A stretch of 64,000 bases of DNA from Paraburkholderia monticola (GCF_001580545.1 NZ_LRBG01000039.1:800992-864991), one strand, 5' to 3'. Numbered from the stretch's first letter, positions 17,193 to 26,552 are shown. Made by a program: numbers and translations. Notes: a model not told the origin generated them from the sequence alone.

Positions 17193-18233
17193 TTACAGCA
17201 TCGCCGCGCAGAACGCATCGCCGGCGCCTTGCGGAAGAGGCTTTTCGGTCCAGTGGTTGCCGCCGTCGGTCGTGAAGAACACCTGGCCGCCGCGCGTGAC
17301 GCTGATCACGCCATTCGGGTCGCTCGGATGCACGCCGAAGCCGAGCATCGTGCTCGCCGGGTTCACCTGCGAGTCCGCGCGGTACCAGCTCTTGCCGAGA
17401 TCGTCGCTCGCGTACAGCGCGCCTGCGTTGCTGCGCGACGAAATGCTGAAACACGCGTACATCTTCTTCGGGTCGTCGCAGACGAAGCGGCAGTCGCGTG
17501 CATACGAGAACGGCGCGAACTTGCCGACTTCGAGATCGCGAAAGGTCTTGCCCTTGTCGCGGCTTTCGAAAATGCCGAGGCGGCAGATATAGAAGAACGC
17601 GTCCGGGTCCGCGCTCGTCGTGCAGACGGAGTGCGCATCAAACACACCTTCGGCGTCGTCGTCGGTTTCGATTCTGCTTTTCAGATGCGGCAGTTTCGCG
17701 AGTTCGAGCAGGCCTTCGGGTTCGCCGCGCCACGTGTCACCGCCGTCCTCGCTGACGAGAAAACCATTGATCTCCGCGACCGCGTACATCACATCGGGAT
17801 TGACCGGGTGAAACGCGATGCGCATCACGCGCGAATCGCCGAATGAAATCTTGAAGCGCTCCGGATGCTCAGCCTTGCATTTGCGCCAGGTGTCGCCGCC
17901 GTCGTCGCTGCGATAGATGCTGACCGGGCCGCCGGCCGCAAACAGCGTGTCGGGACGGGTCGGGTGAATCACGACGCTCCAGAACTGGATCGTCTCGTCG
18001 GTCACGTTCAGACGCGACCAGGAATCACCGCCATCCTTCGAGCGGTACACGCCTTTCCGTGTCGCCGCGAACAACAGGTCGGGGCGACCGGGATGCGGCG
18101 TGATCGCCTGCACGGAGGCATCGTCGGGGAAATCGCTGAGTTTTTCCCACTCGCCGCCCGGCTTCAGCCGATACATCGAACCAATGGCATTCGGACGATT
18201 GGCGGCCGTGCCGACCAGCATCAACTCTTTCAT
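17193..18233 (-). CDS. BNR/Asp-box beta-propeller protein (sialidase/VPS10-like)
   Basis: 346 residues with at least six Asp-box repeats (S-x-D-x-G-x-x-W/F): SKDGGDSW, SDDGGDTW, SEDGGDTW, SRDKGKTF, SDDLGKSW and TTDGGNHW. They are spaced about 40-60 residues apart, as in a six- to eight-bladed propeller. There is no signal peptide: it starts MKELMLVGTAANRP, and GGAGACCTT before the ATG fixes the start. So it is probably cytosolic. It heads the catabolic operon, 22 bp before the aldolase. Function unknown; propellers of this type can be lactonases, glycosidases or scaffolds. Confidence 0.8.
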   Translation of the reverse strand: MKELMLVGTAANRPNAIGSMYRLKPGGEWEKLSDFPDDASVQAITPHPGRPDLLFAATRKGVYRSKDGGDSWSRLNVTDETIQFWSVVIHPTRPDTLFAAGGPVSIYRSDDGGDTWRKCKAEHPERFKISFGDSRVMRIAFHPVNPDVMYAVAEINGFLVSEDGGDTWRGEPEGLLELAKLPHLKSRIETDDDAEGVFDAHSVCTTSADPDAFFYICRLGIFESRDKGKTFRDLEVGKFAPFSYARDCRFVCDDPKKMYACFSISSRSNAGALYASDDLGKSWYRADSQVNPASTMLGFGVHPSDPNGVISVTRGGQVFFTTDGGNHWTEKPLPQGAGDAFCAAML

Positions 18234-18511
18234 AAGGTCTCCGGATGAATTTATTGTCGAGCGCCGCCGCGTGATTCCGACTCGCACTCAACAGGAGTTC
18301 GGAATGCAGTGTAAGTGCCGCCGGCTACGCTTTGTTATTCAAAATCTGCGGTGGCAATAGAAATTTGCTTAGTCGGTGAAAACACGCTTCGCGGCGCTGA
18401 GAACGCGGACGAAAACGATGGGAAGGAGCTAGTGATTACCCGCAGAGATGGGCAAGAGGTGTAGCGAATCCTGTTGGATCGGAGATTGAAGAGACAGCGA
18501 GCGGCGAACCT

Positions 18512-19204
18512 TCAGCGTTCGTCGACGTGTGTCGTCCAGGCCTGCTCGATGGCATGCAACGCGCTGAGCACGATCGAACGGTTCAACGCGGCCGCGAGCG
18601 TGCCGTCGCGCTCGGCGTAGGCCTCGCACAGCCGCTTATGGTCCGCGCACGAGCGCTGCAAACGGCCCGGCAAGGTGGTGCTCAGATGACGCAAACGATT
18701 GGTGCGCATGCGCATCGAGTCGAGCACTTCCTTGAAGATGCCGTTGCGGCTCACACGCAGTTCCTCGTCGCGAAACGCGACGTTGGCCCAGAAGTAGCCG
18801 TCCACGTCGCCAAGCGCGGCGACCTCGGCAAGACGCTGATGGGCGCGCCACAGTGAGGCGATGTCGTCGTCGGTGGCGTTCTCGACGATCGCGAGCGAGA
18901 CCTGTGCGTAGAGGATGGCGCGCAGCTGATAGATCTCGCGCACGTCTTTCAGATTGACCGCGGATACGCGCGGCCGCCGCCGCGGCGACCAGTCGACGAG
19001 CCCTTCGCGGCTCAGCACGAAAAGCGCCTCGCGCGCGGGCGTGCGGCTCACGCCGAAACGTTTGGCGAGTTCGACCGAGTTCAGGTCGTCGCCGGCCACG
19101 AGCCGCCCTTCGATGATTTCTCGCGCGACCCAGTCGACGATCTCCGCCACCGGCGACGCTTCGCCGTCGTCCGGCTGCGCGCTTCTGTCGACATTCTGGT
19201 CCAT
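18512..19204 (-). CDS. GntR-family regulator, FadR/FCD subfamily
   Basis: 230 residues. The N-terminal winged HTH (about 20-85) contains LNSVELAKRFGVSRTPAREALFVLSREGLVDWSPRRRPRVSAV. The all-helical FCD effector domain follows (IYQLRAILYAQVSLAIVENATDDDI; CADHKRLCEAYAERD). FCD proteins often bind a metal and a carboxylate effector. I chose the ATG at 19204, which has AGGA 8 bases upstream; more upstream starts would run into the likely operator region. It is divergent from the MFS gene and upstream of the catabolic operon, so it may regulate both. Confidence 0.88.
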   Translation of the reverse strand: MDQNVDRSAQPDDGEASPVAEIVDWVAREIIEGRLVAGDDLNSVELAKRFGVSRTPAREALFVLSREGLVDWSPRRRPRVSAVNLKDVREIYQLRAILYAQVSLAIVENATDDDIASLWRAHQRLAEVAALGDVDGYFWANVAFRDEELRVSRNGIFKEVLDSMRMRTNRLRHLSTTLPGRLQRSCADHKRLCEAYAERDGTLAAALNRSIVLSALHAIEQAWTTHVDER

Positions 19205-19305
19205 TGCGGGTCCTGTGCTGAAAGGCATGGCTGAGCGGCTGCTGAAGCGGATTCTAGCAAACCGCGCCGTCACGTCCGCTCCGGAGAGCATCGTGATGGA
19301 AATGC

Positions 19306-19381
19306 AAAGTGTACACATCTGACCAATTCAAATCTTGTATATATCGGAAAATTCGCATTATCATGCGCAAAGTGTCGACAC
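19306..19381. promoter_or_regulatory. Pair of similar palindromes in the divergent GntR/MFS promoter region
   Basis: GCAAAGTGTACACA (palindrome GTGTACAC, 19309-19316) and GCAAAGTGTCGACAC (palindrome GTGTCGACAC, 19372-19381) share GCAAAGTGT and the ACAC half. Their centres are about 64 bp apart, between the GntR start and the MFS start. They look like operators of the adjacent GntR regulator. The TATATA at 19338-19344 between them could be part of a -10 element. Seen in the sequence; binding is inferred. Confidence 0.5.
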
Positions 19382-19435
19382 TAAACAGACAAAGCCAAGA
19401 CCGGCACGCTCGTTCCATACAGACCAGGAGACGTC

Positions 19436-20847
19436 ATGTTCATGGAAAAGGAAATCGCCGGATCGGCGCGCGCGCTACCCAGCGTGTCGGCCCGGCTGGA
19501 TCGCCTGCCGCCCACGCGATACTTTCGCGGCCTCGTCGTGCGGATCGCGATCGGCGGCTGGTTCGAGTTCTACGAGATGTTCATGGCCGCGTATATCTCG
19601 CTCGGCCTGATCGGCAGCGGTCTGTATCGCGCGACGACCGTCGGCCTGTTCGACGTGAACGGCTTCGCCAGCTTTCTCGGCTCGTTTTTCGCCGGCATGT
19701 TCGTCGGCACGGTCGCACTCGGCGGCTTCACCGATCGCTTCGGGCGACGCGCGGTGTTCACCGCGGCCATGCTGATCTACTCGGCCGCGACCTTCGTCGC
19801 CGCGTTCCAGACTTCGCCGGCCTCGATGGACCTATGGCGCTTCTTCGCAGGCATCGGCATCGGCGTCCAACTGATTACCGTGGATACCTACATCTCCGAG
19901 CTGACGCCGTCGCGCACGCGCGGGCGCTACTCGGCATTCAGCATTCTCGTGATCCTGACTTCCGTGCCGATCGTCGCGGTGCTGTCGTATCTGCTCGTGC
20001 CGCACATGGTGCTGGGGCTCGACGGCTGGCGCTGGGTCATGATCATCGGCTCGGCCGGCGCGATCCTGATCTGGTTCATGCGACGCGGCCTGCCCGAGTC
20101 GCCGCGCTGGCTCGAAAGCAAGGGACGCGATGCTGAAGCGCATGCCATCGTCGATGCCATCGAGGCGCGCGTCGCCGCCGAAACGGCCGCCCGCTGCCGC
20201 CGACGGACCTCGGCGCACCCGGCTCAAGTCGCGGTGAACGCGGCTCGTGGGCGGAGATCTGGCAGGGTCGCTATTTCATGCGCACAGTGATGCTGTCGAT
20301 GTTCAACTTCTTCCAGACCTTCGGCGTCTACGGCTTCGGCGCATGGGTGCCCGTGCTGCTGTACTCGAAGGGCATCACGATCACGCATTCGCTGTTCTAT
20401 ACGATGGTGATCGCGTTCACTACGCCCCTCGGCGCGCTCGGCGCGATGTGCTGCGCGGAGCGGCTGCAGCGCAAATGGCAACTGGTCGGCTGCGCGCTCG
20501 CCGTCGCGGTGGCAGGCGTGTTGTTCGGCCTCGCACGCGAGCCGCTACTGATCGTGCTGTTCGGCGGTATCGTCACGATTGCCAACAACTGGATGATCGG
20601 CATTTTCCACACCTATCAGGCCGAGCTGTACCCGACGCGTATCCGCGCCCGCGCGGTCGGTTTCGTGTTCAGCTGGAGCCGCGTCAGTTCGATCTTCGTC
20701 GGTTTCTGGGTGGCGGCACTACTCAAGCATTCGGGCGTGCCTGCCGTGTTCGTGCTGATTTCGTCAGCCATGCTGATGATCGTCCTGATGGTCGGCGTAT
20801 TCGGGCCGCGGACCAACGGCGTTCGTCTGGAGGAGTTGTCCCAATGA
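19436..20847 (+). pseudogene. MFS transporter, interrupted by a frameshift near 20190
   Basis: The N-terminal half (IAIGGWFEFYEMFMAAYISLGL; GGFTDRFGRRAVF; PESPRWLESKGRDAEAHAIVD) is in one frame to about 20190. The C-terminal half (SWAEIWQGRYFMRTVMLSMFNFFQTFGVYG, ending EELSQ at 20847) is in the -1 frame. Joining the frames in the C/G-rich stretch around 20185-20205 restores an ordinary MFS protein of about 470 residues with an intact central loop. The cause is loss of one base or a sequencing error. AGGAG precedes the ATG. The last codons overlap the PrpD start, so the gene was designed as part of the downstream operon. Confidence 0.82.
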
Positions 20848-22199
20848 GTTCCATTGCCGCCGCGTTCGCGCAAGGCCTTTATCGACTCGCACTGCGCCCG
20901 TTGCCGGAGCCCGTAGCGACCGAAGCACAACGCTCGCTGATCAACGTGATCGGCACGTCGATCGGCGCATGCCGTCATCCCGGTGTCGACGCGATACTCG
21001 CGACCGCGCGCGAACTCGGCGCGCATGCCACCGCGCCCGTGCCGGGACGCAGCGAACGCGTCGATAGCCACTATTCCGCGCTGGCGACAGGCTTCGCCGG
21101 TCATCTCGACGATTTCGACGACACGCATCTCGCCACCGTGATTCATCCCGCCGCGTCGGTGTTCGCGGTGTTGACCGCGCTCGCGCCCGAGACGCGACCC
21201 GACGGCGCGAGAGCATTGAACGCCTTCGCGCTCGGCTGCGAAGCGCAATTGCGCGTCGGCGTGTCGATCTCGCCGGAGCATTACGATCGCGGCTGGCACA
21301 TCACCGGCACCTGCGGCGTGATCGGTTGCGCGGTGACCGCCGCGCTGCTGCTCGGGCTCGACGAAACCGGTCTCGCCGAAGCCGTGGCGATCGCCGCCTC
21401 GATGTTCGTCGGCCAGCGCGAAGCGTTCGGCACGATGACGAAACCGTATCATCCTGGCAAGGCCGCCGCGAACGGTGTGGCGGCCGCGCGCCTTGCGCAG
21501 CGCGGGCAGCGCGCCGCCGCCGATATCTTCGAAGCGTCGGGCGGCTATTCGCATTCGCTGTCGACGCGCGTCGACTTCGAGCAGATGAACGGCGAGTTCG
21601 GCGAGCGCTGGGAGTTGCTGTTCAACACCTATAAGCCCTATCCCTGCGGGATCGTCGCGCATCCGGCCATCGACGGTGGTCTCGCGCTGTCGGCACGGAT
21701 CGACGACGTCGCGTCGATCGATGCGATCACGCTGCGCTGTCATCCGCTCGTGCCCGAACTGATGGGCAATCCGCAACCGAAAGATGGCCTGCAGGCGCGC
21801 TTCAGCGCGATCCATGGCGTGGCGGCCGCGCTGTGCGACCGGCAGGTCGGCCTCGCGCAATACGAAGATCAGCGCGTCACGCGCGACGACGTCCGGGCGT
21901 TGCGCGCCAAAACCACGCTCGCGCCGGACGCATCGGTCAGGCGCGACGAAGTGTTGATCGAAGCGCGACTCAGCGATGGTTCGATCTTGCGGCATCACGT
22001 CGAACATGCACGCGGCAGTCTCGCTCGACCGCTGACCGACGATGAACTGATGGACAAGGTCCGCCTGCTGATCGATCCACATCTCGGCGAAGGCGCCGCC
22101 GGTCGCCTCGCCGCGAGCGTCGCGAGCTTGCAGGCGGCACCGAACCTCGACGCTTTGTTTTCGCTGTGCACGCCGAACGAGGAACTGAATCATGCATAA
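20844..22199 (+). CDS. MmgE/PrpD family protein, full length
   Basis: 451-residue protein of the 2-methylcitrate dehydratase / cis-aconitate decarboxylase / iminodisuccinate epimerase family. The N-terminal helical domain shows ALATGFAGHLDDFDDTHLATVIHPAASV and the GWHITGTCGVIGCAVTAALLLGLD signature. FGTMTKPYHPGKAAANGVAAARLA and YKPYPCGIVAHPAIDG are also typical, with the C-terminal alpha/beta lid after about 270. The start overlaps the MFS stop (ATGA), with GGAGGAG upstream. The substrate is probably a di- or tricarboxylate; it may serve the neighbouring catabolic cluster. Confidence 0.87.
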   Translation: MSSIAAAFAQGLYRLALRPLPEPVATEAQRSLINVIGTSIGACRHPGVDAILATARELGAHATAPVPGRSERVDSHYSALATGFAGHLDDFDDTHLATVIHPAASVFAVLTALAPETRPDGARALNAFALGCEAQLRVGVSISPEHYDRGWHITGTCGVIGCAVTAALLLGLDETGLAEAVAIAASMFVGQREAFGTMTKPYHPGKAAANGVAAARLAQRGQRAAADIFEASGGYSHSLSTRVDFEQMNGEFGERWELLFNTYKPYPCGIVAHPAIDGGLALSARIDDVASIDAITLRCHPLVPELMGNPQPKDGLQARFSAIHGVAAALCDRQVGLAQYEDQRVTRDDVRALRAKTTLAPDASVRRDEVLIEARLSDGSILRHHVEHARGSLARPLTDDELMDKVRLLIDPHLGEGAAGRLAASVASLQAAPNLDALFSLCTPNEELNHA

Positions 22200-22923
22200 C
22201 CCAGCCTCTCAATCCGCCGTATCGGATGCGCTCGCCGAATTCGCCGTTGGCGAGCTGACGGATCAGCACGTGCGGACCCTCGCGAAGCAAACGCTCGACG
22301 ACGCGCGTCGACACGTTGCCGCCGCGGGAGAGGCGGGCCGGCAACTCGGCGCGTTGCTGCGGATCGAAGATACCGCGCCGAACGACACACGCACCCGCGC
22401 ATGGCTGCTCGGCGCGATACTCGCTCGGCAAATGCCTGCGTCTCCCGCGACGCCAGTGCTCGCGGCCGTCCTCGCGATGGGCGCACAACTCGCGGCCGCG
22501 GAAGACGACATCGTCGCGGCCGCGGCCATCGGCATCGAAGCGAGCGCGCGTCTGTTCGGCGCGCTCGACAGCGACGAATTTCGGGCGCGCTGGAATTGCG
22601 CTTCGGCAGTCGGCATTCTCGGTGCGACGCTCTCGATCTCGCGGCTGCAACGACTCGATGTCGCGCGCACGCGCCACGCGCTGGGCATCGCCGCGACGCA
22701 GGCAGCCGGACTCGCGCGCAACGCCGGACACGCAATGGCCGCGCTCGAAACCGGCAAGGCCGCGGCCGATGCAATCGAAGCGGCGTTGCTGGCGAAGCAT
22801 GGCTTCACGAGCGCGGCTGCGTCGATCGACGGCCGGCGCGGCTTTGCTGCCTTGATGGCATATCGGTTCGACGCAGCGGGGATCGTCGACGGAATCGGCA
22901 CGCACTGGGTGTCGGCGACATAA
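22192..22923 (+). CDS. MmgE/PrpD family protein, N-terminal domain only
   Basis: 243 residues covering only the helical domain of the PrpD fold. AEDDIVAAAAIGIEASARLFGAL, WNCASAVGILGATLSISRLQRLDVARTRHALGIAATQAAG and AGHAMAALETGKAAADAIEAALLAKHGFTSA parallel the conserved blocks of the family. It ends cleanly at a stop without the C-terminal domain, about half the usual 450. It overlaps the first PrpD gene by 8 bp. It may act as a partner of that protein or be a degenerate copy; no second half is visible downstream in any frame. Confidence 0.72.
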   Translation: MHNPASQSAVSDALAEFAVGELTDQHVRTLAKQTLDDARRHVAAAGEAGRQLGALLRIEDTAPNDTRTRAWLLGAILARQMPASPATPVLAAVLAMGAQLAAAEDDIVAAAAIGIEASARLFGALDSDEFRARWNCASAVGILGATLSISRLQRLDVARTRHALGIAATQAAGLARNAGHAMAALETGKAAADAIEAALLAKHGFTSAAASIDGRRGFAALMAYRFDAAGIVDGIGTHWVSAT

Positions 22924-22954
22924 AGAACTCAACAAGAACTATCAGGAAACCCAC

Positions 22955-24443
22955 ATGACCGCGTGTTTCATCCCAACGCGCCGCCGCCTGCTCCAGTCCG
23001 CCGGCGCGCTGGCCGCATTGACGTTCTCTGCGCCAGGCCTGTTCGCCGCCGCAAATGCCGGCAGCGCCGCAAGCGCCACCCAACCCAACAACGCCGACAT
23101 CACCGGCCGACTCGCCCGCTACATGGTGTCGGCCCGCGACGGCACGCTTCCCGACGCGGTCGTGCTCGCATGCAAACACCGCATCCTCGACACGTTCGGT
23201 GCGATGGTCTCGGGCTCGCGCATGAAGCCCGGCTCGATGGCGGTCGACTATGTACGCGGACTTGGCGGCGCACCGCAGGCGTCGGTGATCGGCGCGACGT
23301 TTCGCACCACCGCCATCAACGCGGCCTTCGCCAATGCAATGTGCGCGCACTCCGATGAAACCGACGATTTCGAGCCCGTCACCAAGGCGCATCCGGGCAG
23401 CTCGGTCGTTCCAGCCGCGCTCGCGCTGGCCGACCGCGAAGGCAGCAGCGGCGCGCAGTTCATCCGGGCGGTCACGCTCGGCTACGACCTCGCCTGCCGT
23501 CTGCTGATGGCACTCGGCCCCGATCTCGTGCGCGGCTCGCATCGTAGTGCCGAAGGCACCGCATCGACGTTCGGCGCGCTCGGGGCGGCAGCCCTGGTCG
23601 CACAGCTGGACGAGTTGCAGACGCGCTATGCGATCTCCTACTCCGCGCAGCAGGTGTCGGGCTTATGGAGCTGGGTGAAGGACAAGGACCATGTCGAGAA
23701 GGCTTTCGATTTCGCGGGCATGGGTGCGCGCAACGGCGTCACGGCGGTCGATATGGCGCATGCGGGCTTCACCGGTGTCTACGATGTGCTCGACGGCACG
23801 CACAATCTGTTCATCGCGCTGTCGACGAAGCCGAACCCCGAAGCGATGCTCGACGGACTCGGCAGCCGCTTCTACGTGACCGAAACGGCGATCAAGACCT
23901 ATTCGGTTGGCTATCCGATCCAGTCGCCGCTCGATGCGCTGCTCACCTTGCGCAGGCAGTACAACCTCACGCCGGATAACGTGCAGAGCATCGTCGTGAG
24001 GATTCCGACCGACGCGGAGGGCATCGTCGGCGATAGCGCGATGCCCGACGTCAATTGCCAGCACCTCGTGGCACTCGCGCTCGTGAAGGGCGCCGTGTCG
24101 TTCGCCGATAGTCACGACGTTGCGTTGCTACACGACCCGCGCATCGTCGCGCAGCGCGCCAAGGTCAAGGTAACACCCGACGCCGCGCTGATGGACCCGG
24201 CCGCGCCGCGCGGCGCGATCGTCGAAGTCACACTAACCGACGAACGCAAGGTCGAGCATTTCACAAAAATTTCCGCCCGGCACGAAAGAACACCCGCTGA
24301 ATACCGAGGCCGTCAGCGCCAAAGCGCGCGATCTGATGGCGCCGGTTCTCGGCGCGGGCAAAACCGAGCAGTTGATTGCGCGGATTAACGACCTCGAGGC
24401 CGTAGAGGATATTCGCGAGTTACGTTCGCTATATACGACGTAG
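22955..24443 (+). pseudogene. MmgE/PrpD family protein with export signal, frameshifted at the C-terminus near 24260
   Basis: The N-terminus is twin-arginine-like (TRRRLLQSAGALAALTFSAPGLFAA), then a PrpD body: AMCAHSDETDDFEPVTKAHPGSSVVPAAL, DLACRLLMALGPD, YSVGYPIQSPLDALL. At an A5 run (ttcacaaaaatttccg, about 24260-24275) the frame changes. In the uninterrupted frame the protein ends 55 residues later in unrelated Arg-rich sequence. In the +1 frame it continues FPPGTKEHPLNTEAVSAKARDLM to ELRSLYTT and stops at 24443. One A too many explains it: real mutation or sequencing error. The stop directly abuts the convergent DUF4148 gene. Confidence 0.8.
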
Positions 24444-24788
24444 TCAACGCGTGTAGTTCACCACCGGCACGGAATACGAACTCGGTACGAAATCGGTACG
24501 GCTACTCTGCTGGGACGAACCATTCGCGGACGTTCCATAGCCGCTATTCTGCGCAGCCTGCTGTTGCGCCGAGACCTTTGCTTCGGCTGCCTGGATATTG
24601 GCCGGATAGTCGTCCGCACTTGCGTTGGACGGATCGTAACCGGCCTTTTCGAGCTGACTCAGTTCAGCACGCACCTGCGCACGCGTCACCGGCTCGTTGG
24701 ATTGATTCGACTGGGCAAACGCCGCGAGCGGCGCGGCAATCAGAGCGGCGATCACCGCGGCTTCGATCAGCGACTTGATGGAATTCAT
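24444..24788 (-). CDS. DUF4148 domain exported protein
   Basis: 114 residues with a signal peptide (MNSIKSLIEAAVIAALIAAPLAAFA) and a DUF4148 body, EPVTRAQVRAELSQLEKAGYDPS, followed by SADDYPANIQAAEAKVSAQQ. DUF4148 proteins are small periplasmic proteins abundant in Burkholderiales and of unknown function. GGAGG precedes the ATG, which is why I chose it over an in-frame ATG 57 bp upstream. The C-terminus is Ser/Gln-rich and probably disordered. It stands alone, convergent with the PrpD gene. Confidence 0.88.
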   Translation of the reverse strand: MNSIKSLIEAAVIAALIAAPLAAFAQSNQSNEPVTRAQVRAELSQLEKAGYDPSNASADDYPANIQAAEAKVSAQQQAAQNSGYGTSANGSSQQSSRTDFVPSSYSVPVVNYTR

Positions 24789-25012
24789 GATTTCCAACCT
24801 CCAGACATGGCTTGATGCGATTGCCGCGGCGCCTGGTGCAACCATCGGCCATCCGCAGCGGTGAGGCCAGTGTAGAAGCCGATCACGCCACGTAGAAACC
24901 CCTGAACCATGAATTCACTGTTGCTATAACGACCACAATTCGCGATGAACTACACTGATATCGCCCAGCGACGCACCGCAGCCATCGCATTCGATCGAGG
25001 AGACCCACGCTC

Positions 25013-25540
25013 ATGTCGCATCCCGTTGCCCTGCCGTCTTACCGCGACAGCGTGCGCGCCGAATGGGTCGATTACAACGGCCACATGCGCGACGCGTTCT
25101 ACATGCTGGTCTTCAGTCTCGCGACCGACGTGCTGATCGATCTGATCGGCCTGCCCGATGCGGTACGCAAGGAACGGCATCGATCGATGTATACGCTCGA
25201 AGCGCATCTGAACTATCTTCACGAAATCAAACAAGGCACGCAGGTGCGCGTCGACATGCGTGTGCTCGGACACGACGCGAAACGAATTCATCTGTACCTC
25301 GAAATGTTCTCGCTGGACGCGTCGCCGAACCAACGTCCCGGTCCCGTCGCCGCGGGCGAGCAGATGCTGCTGCACGTCGATACCAACGGACCGCGTGGCG
25401 TCGCTTTCGATCCGGACGTCATAGCGCGCGTACACGAGCTTGCGCAAGCGCATGCGGCATTGCCGCCGGCGCGTTTCGCGGGACGCGTGATCGCTTTGCC
25501 TGCCACCACGCAACTGGAAACCACCACCCGAACGGAGTAA
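25013..25540 (+). CDS. Hot-dog-fold acyl-CoA thioesterase
   Basis: 175 residues. EWVDYNGHMRDAFYMLVFSLATDVLIDLIGL carries the 4HBT-type active-site D-Y-N-G-H-M, and MYTLEAHLNYLHEIKQGTQVRV is the second family block. This wording is typical of thioesterases in carnitine/betaine operons (CdhB, betainyl-CoA thioesterase), but no carnitine dehydrogenase is present, so I do not assign that substrate. It is followed after 2 bp by an alpha/beta hydrolase, forming a two-gene operon. GGAG lies 12 bases before the ATG. The 24789-25012 gap upstream shows nothing beyond this promoter. Confidence 0.82.
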   Translation: MSHPVALPSYRDSVRAEWVDYNGHMRDAFYMLVFSLATDVLIDLIGLPDAVRKERHRSMYTLEAHLNYLHEIKQGTQVRVDMRVLGHDAKRIHLYLEMFSLDASPNQRPGPVAAGEQMLLHVDTNGPRGVAFDPDVIARVHELAQAHAALPPARFAGRVIALPATTQLETTTRTE

Positions 25541-25542
25541 CC

Positions 25543-26511
25543 ATGCTTGAGCCGGAAATCGCCGCCTTCGTCGAACGTGCCAGCGCGCTTTATCCATCGC
25601 ATCACGTGGCGATGACACCGCGCGAGCAGCGCGATCTCTACGACCGCTACGCCGCGATGCTGACGCCACCGCTGCCTGCCGGGCTCATCACAGAGGACGC
25701 GAGCTTCGACACCGACACAGGCCATGCGATCCCGCTACGGCTCTACCGGCATCCAGCGAAGGCAAGCGAAAACGCCACGATCCGCGGCAGGGTGCTGTAT
25801 TTTCATGGCGGCGGCTTCGTGCTCGGCTCGCTGAACAGTCATCAAATGGTGACCGCGCGCCTCGCCGCCGACACCGGCCTCGACGTGATCGCGGTCGACT
25901 ACCGGCTCGCGCCCGAGCATCGAGCGCCGGCCGCGCATGACGACTGCCTCGCGATTACACGTGCCGCGTTGAGCAACCGCCTGCCGTTCGACATGCCCGA
26001 GAACGCCGCCTTGCAACTCGCAGGCGACAGCGCCGGCGGCACGCTCGCGGCAAGCGTCGCGCTGCGCTTGCGCGATGAAGGTGTGAGCGGGGTGCGCGGC
26101 ATCGCGCTCGTCTATCCGATGCTCGGCACCGAGCCGCAACTGCCCGCGCGTGACAGCGAGGCCCATGCGCCGATGCTGACGCTCGCGGACGTGCACAAGT
26201 TTCGGGACGCTTACTGGGGGAACAGCGAAGAAACCGGGGAAGCCGCACCCGGCCCCGCATGGACGATCCCGCTCGCGGCAACCCGCTTCGACGGTCTGCC
26301 GCCGACGCTCGCCATCGGCGCCGAGCACGACCCGTTACGCGATGACGCGCGCGTGTGGGTCGAACGGATTCGCGCGGCGGGTGGAGATGCCCGCCTCCTG
26401 ATTGCCACGGGGCTCGTACATGGATGCTTGCGCGCGCTCGAAACGAGTCCCGGCGTGCAGGCCATGCACCGGGCTGTATGCGATTTTCTCCGGGAACACG
26501 CACGCCAATGA
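25543..26511 (+). CDS. Alpha/beta hydrolase, hormone-sensitive-lipase family
   Basis: 322-residue esterase. The oxyanion motif HGGGF (in VLYFHGGGFVLGS) and YRLAPEHRAPAA are typical of the HSL family. The nucleophile is in LAGDSAGGTLAA, the acid is probably Asp in GAEHDPLRDDA, and the His is in LVHGCLRA. It acts on short-chain esters or lactones in the cytosol; no signal peptide is present. It starts 2 bp after the thioesterase stop with CGGAGTAACC upstream, so the two are co-translated. Confidence 0.88.
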   Translation: MLEPEIAAFVERASALYPSHHVAMTPREQRDLYDRYAAMLTPPLPAGLITEDASFDTDTGHAIPLRLYRHPAKASENATIRGRVLYFHGGGFVLGSLNSHQMVTARLAADTGLDVIAVDYRLAPEHRAPAAHDDCLAITRAALSNRLPFDMPENAALQLAGDSAGGTLAASVALRLRDEGVSGVRGIALVYPMLGTEPQLPARDSEAHAPMLTLADVHKFRDAYWGNSEETGEAAPGPAWTIPLAATRFDGLPPTLAIGAEHDPLRDDARVWVERIRAAGGDARLLIATGLVHGCLRALETSPGVQAMHRAVCDFLREHARQ

Positions 26512-26552
26512 CGCAGCGACGCGAATCGCCGCACCAGACGCGTTAGCGCAGC

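Noticed and set aside
25013..25540. Carnitine-operon thioesterase (CdhB) assignment
   Set aside because: The wording of the protein fits, but no carnitine dehydrogenase or betaine genes are present, so only the general thioesterase call is kept.
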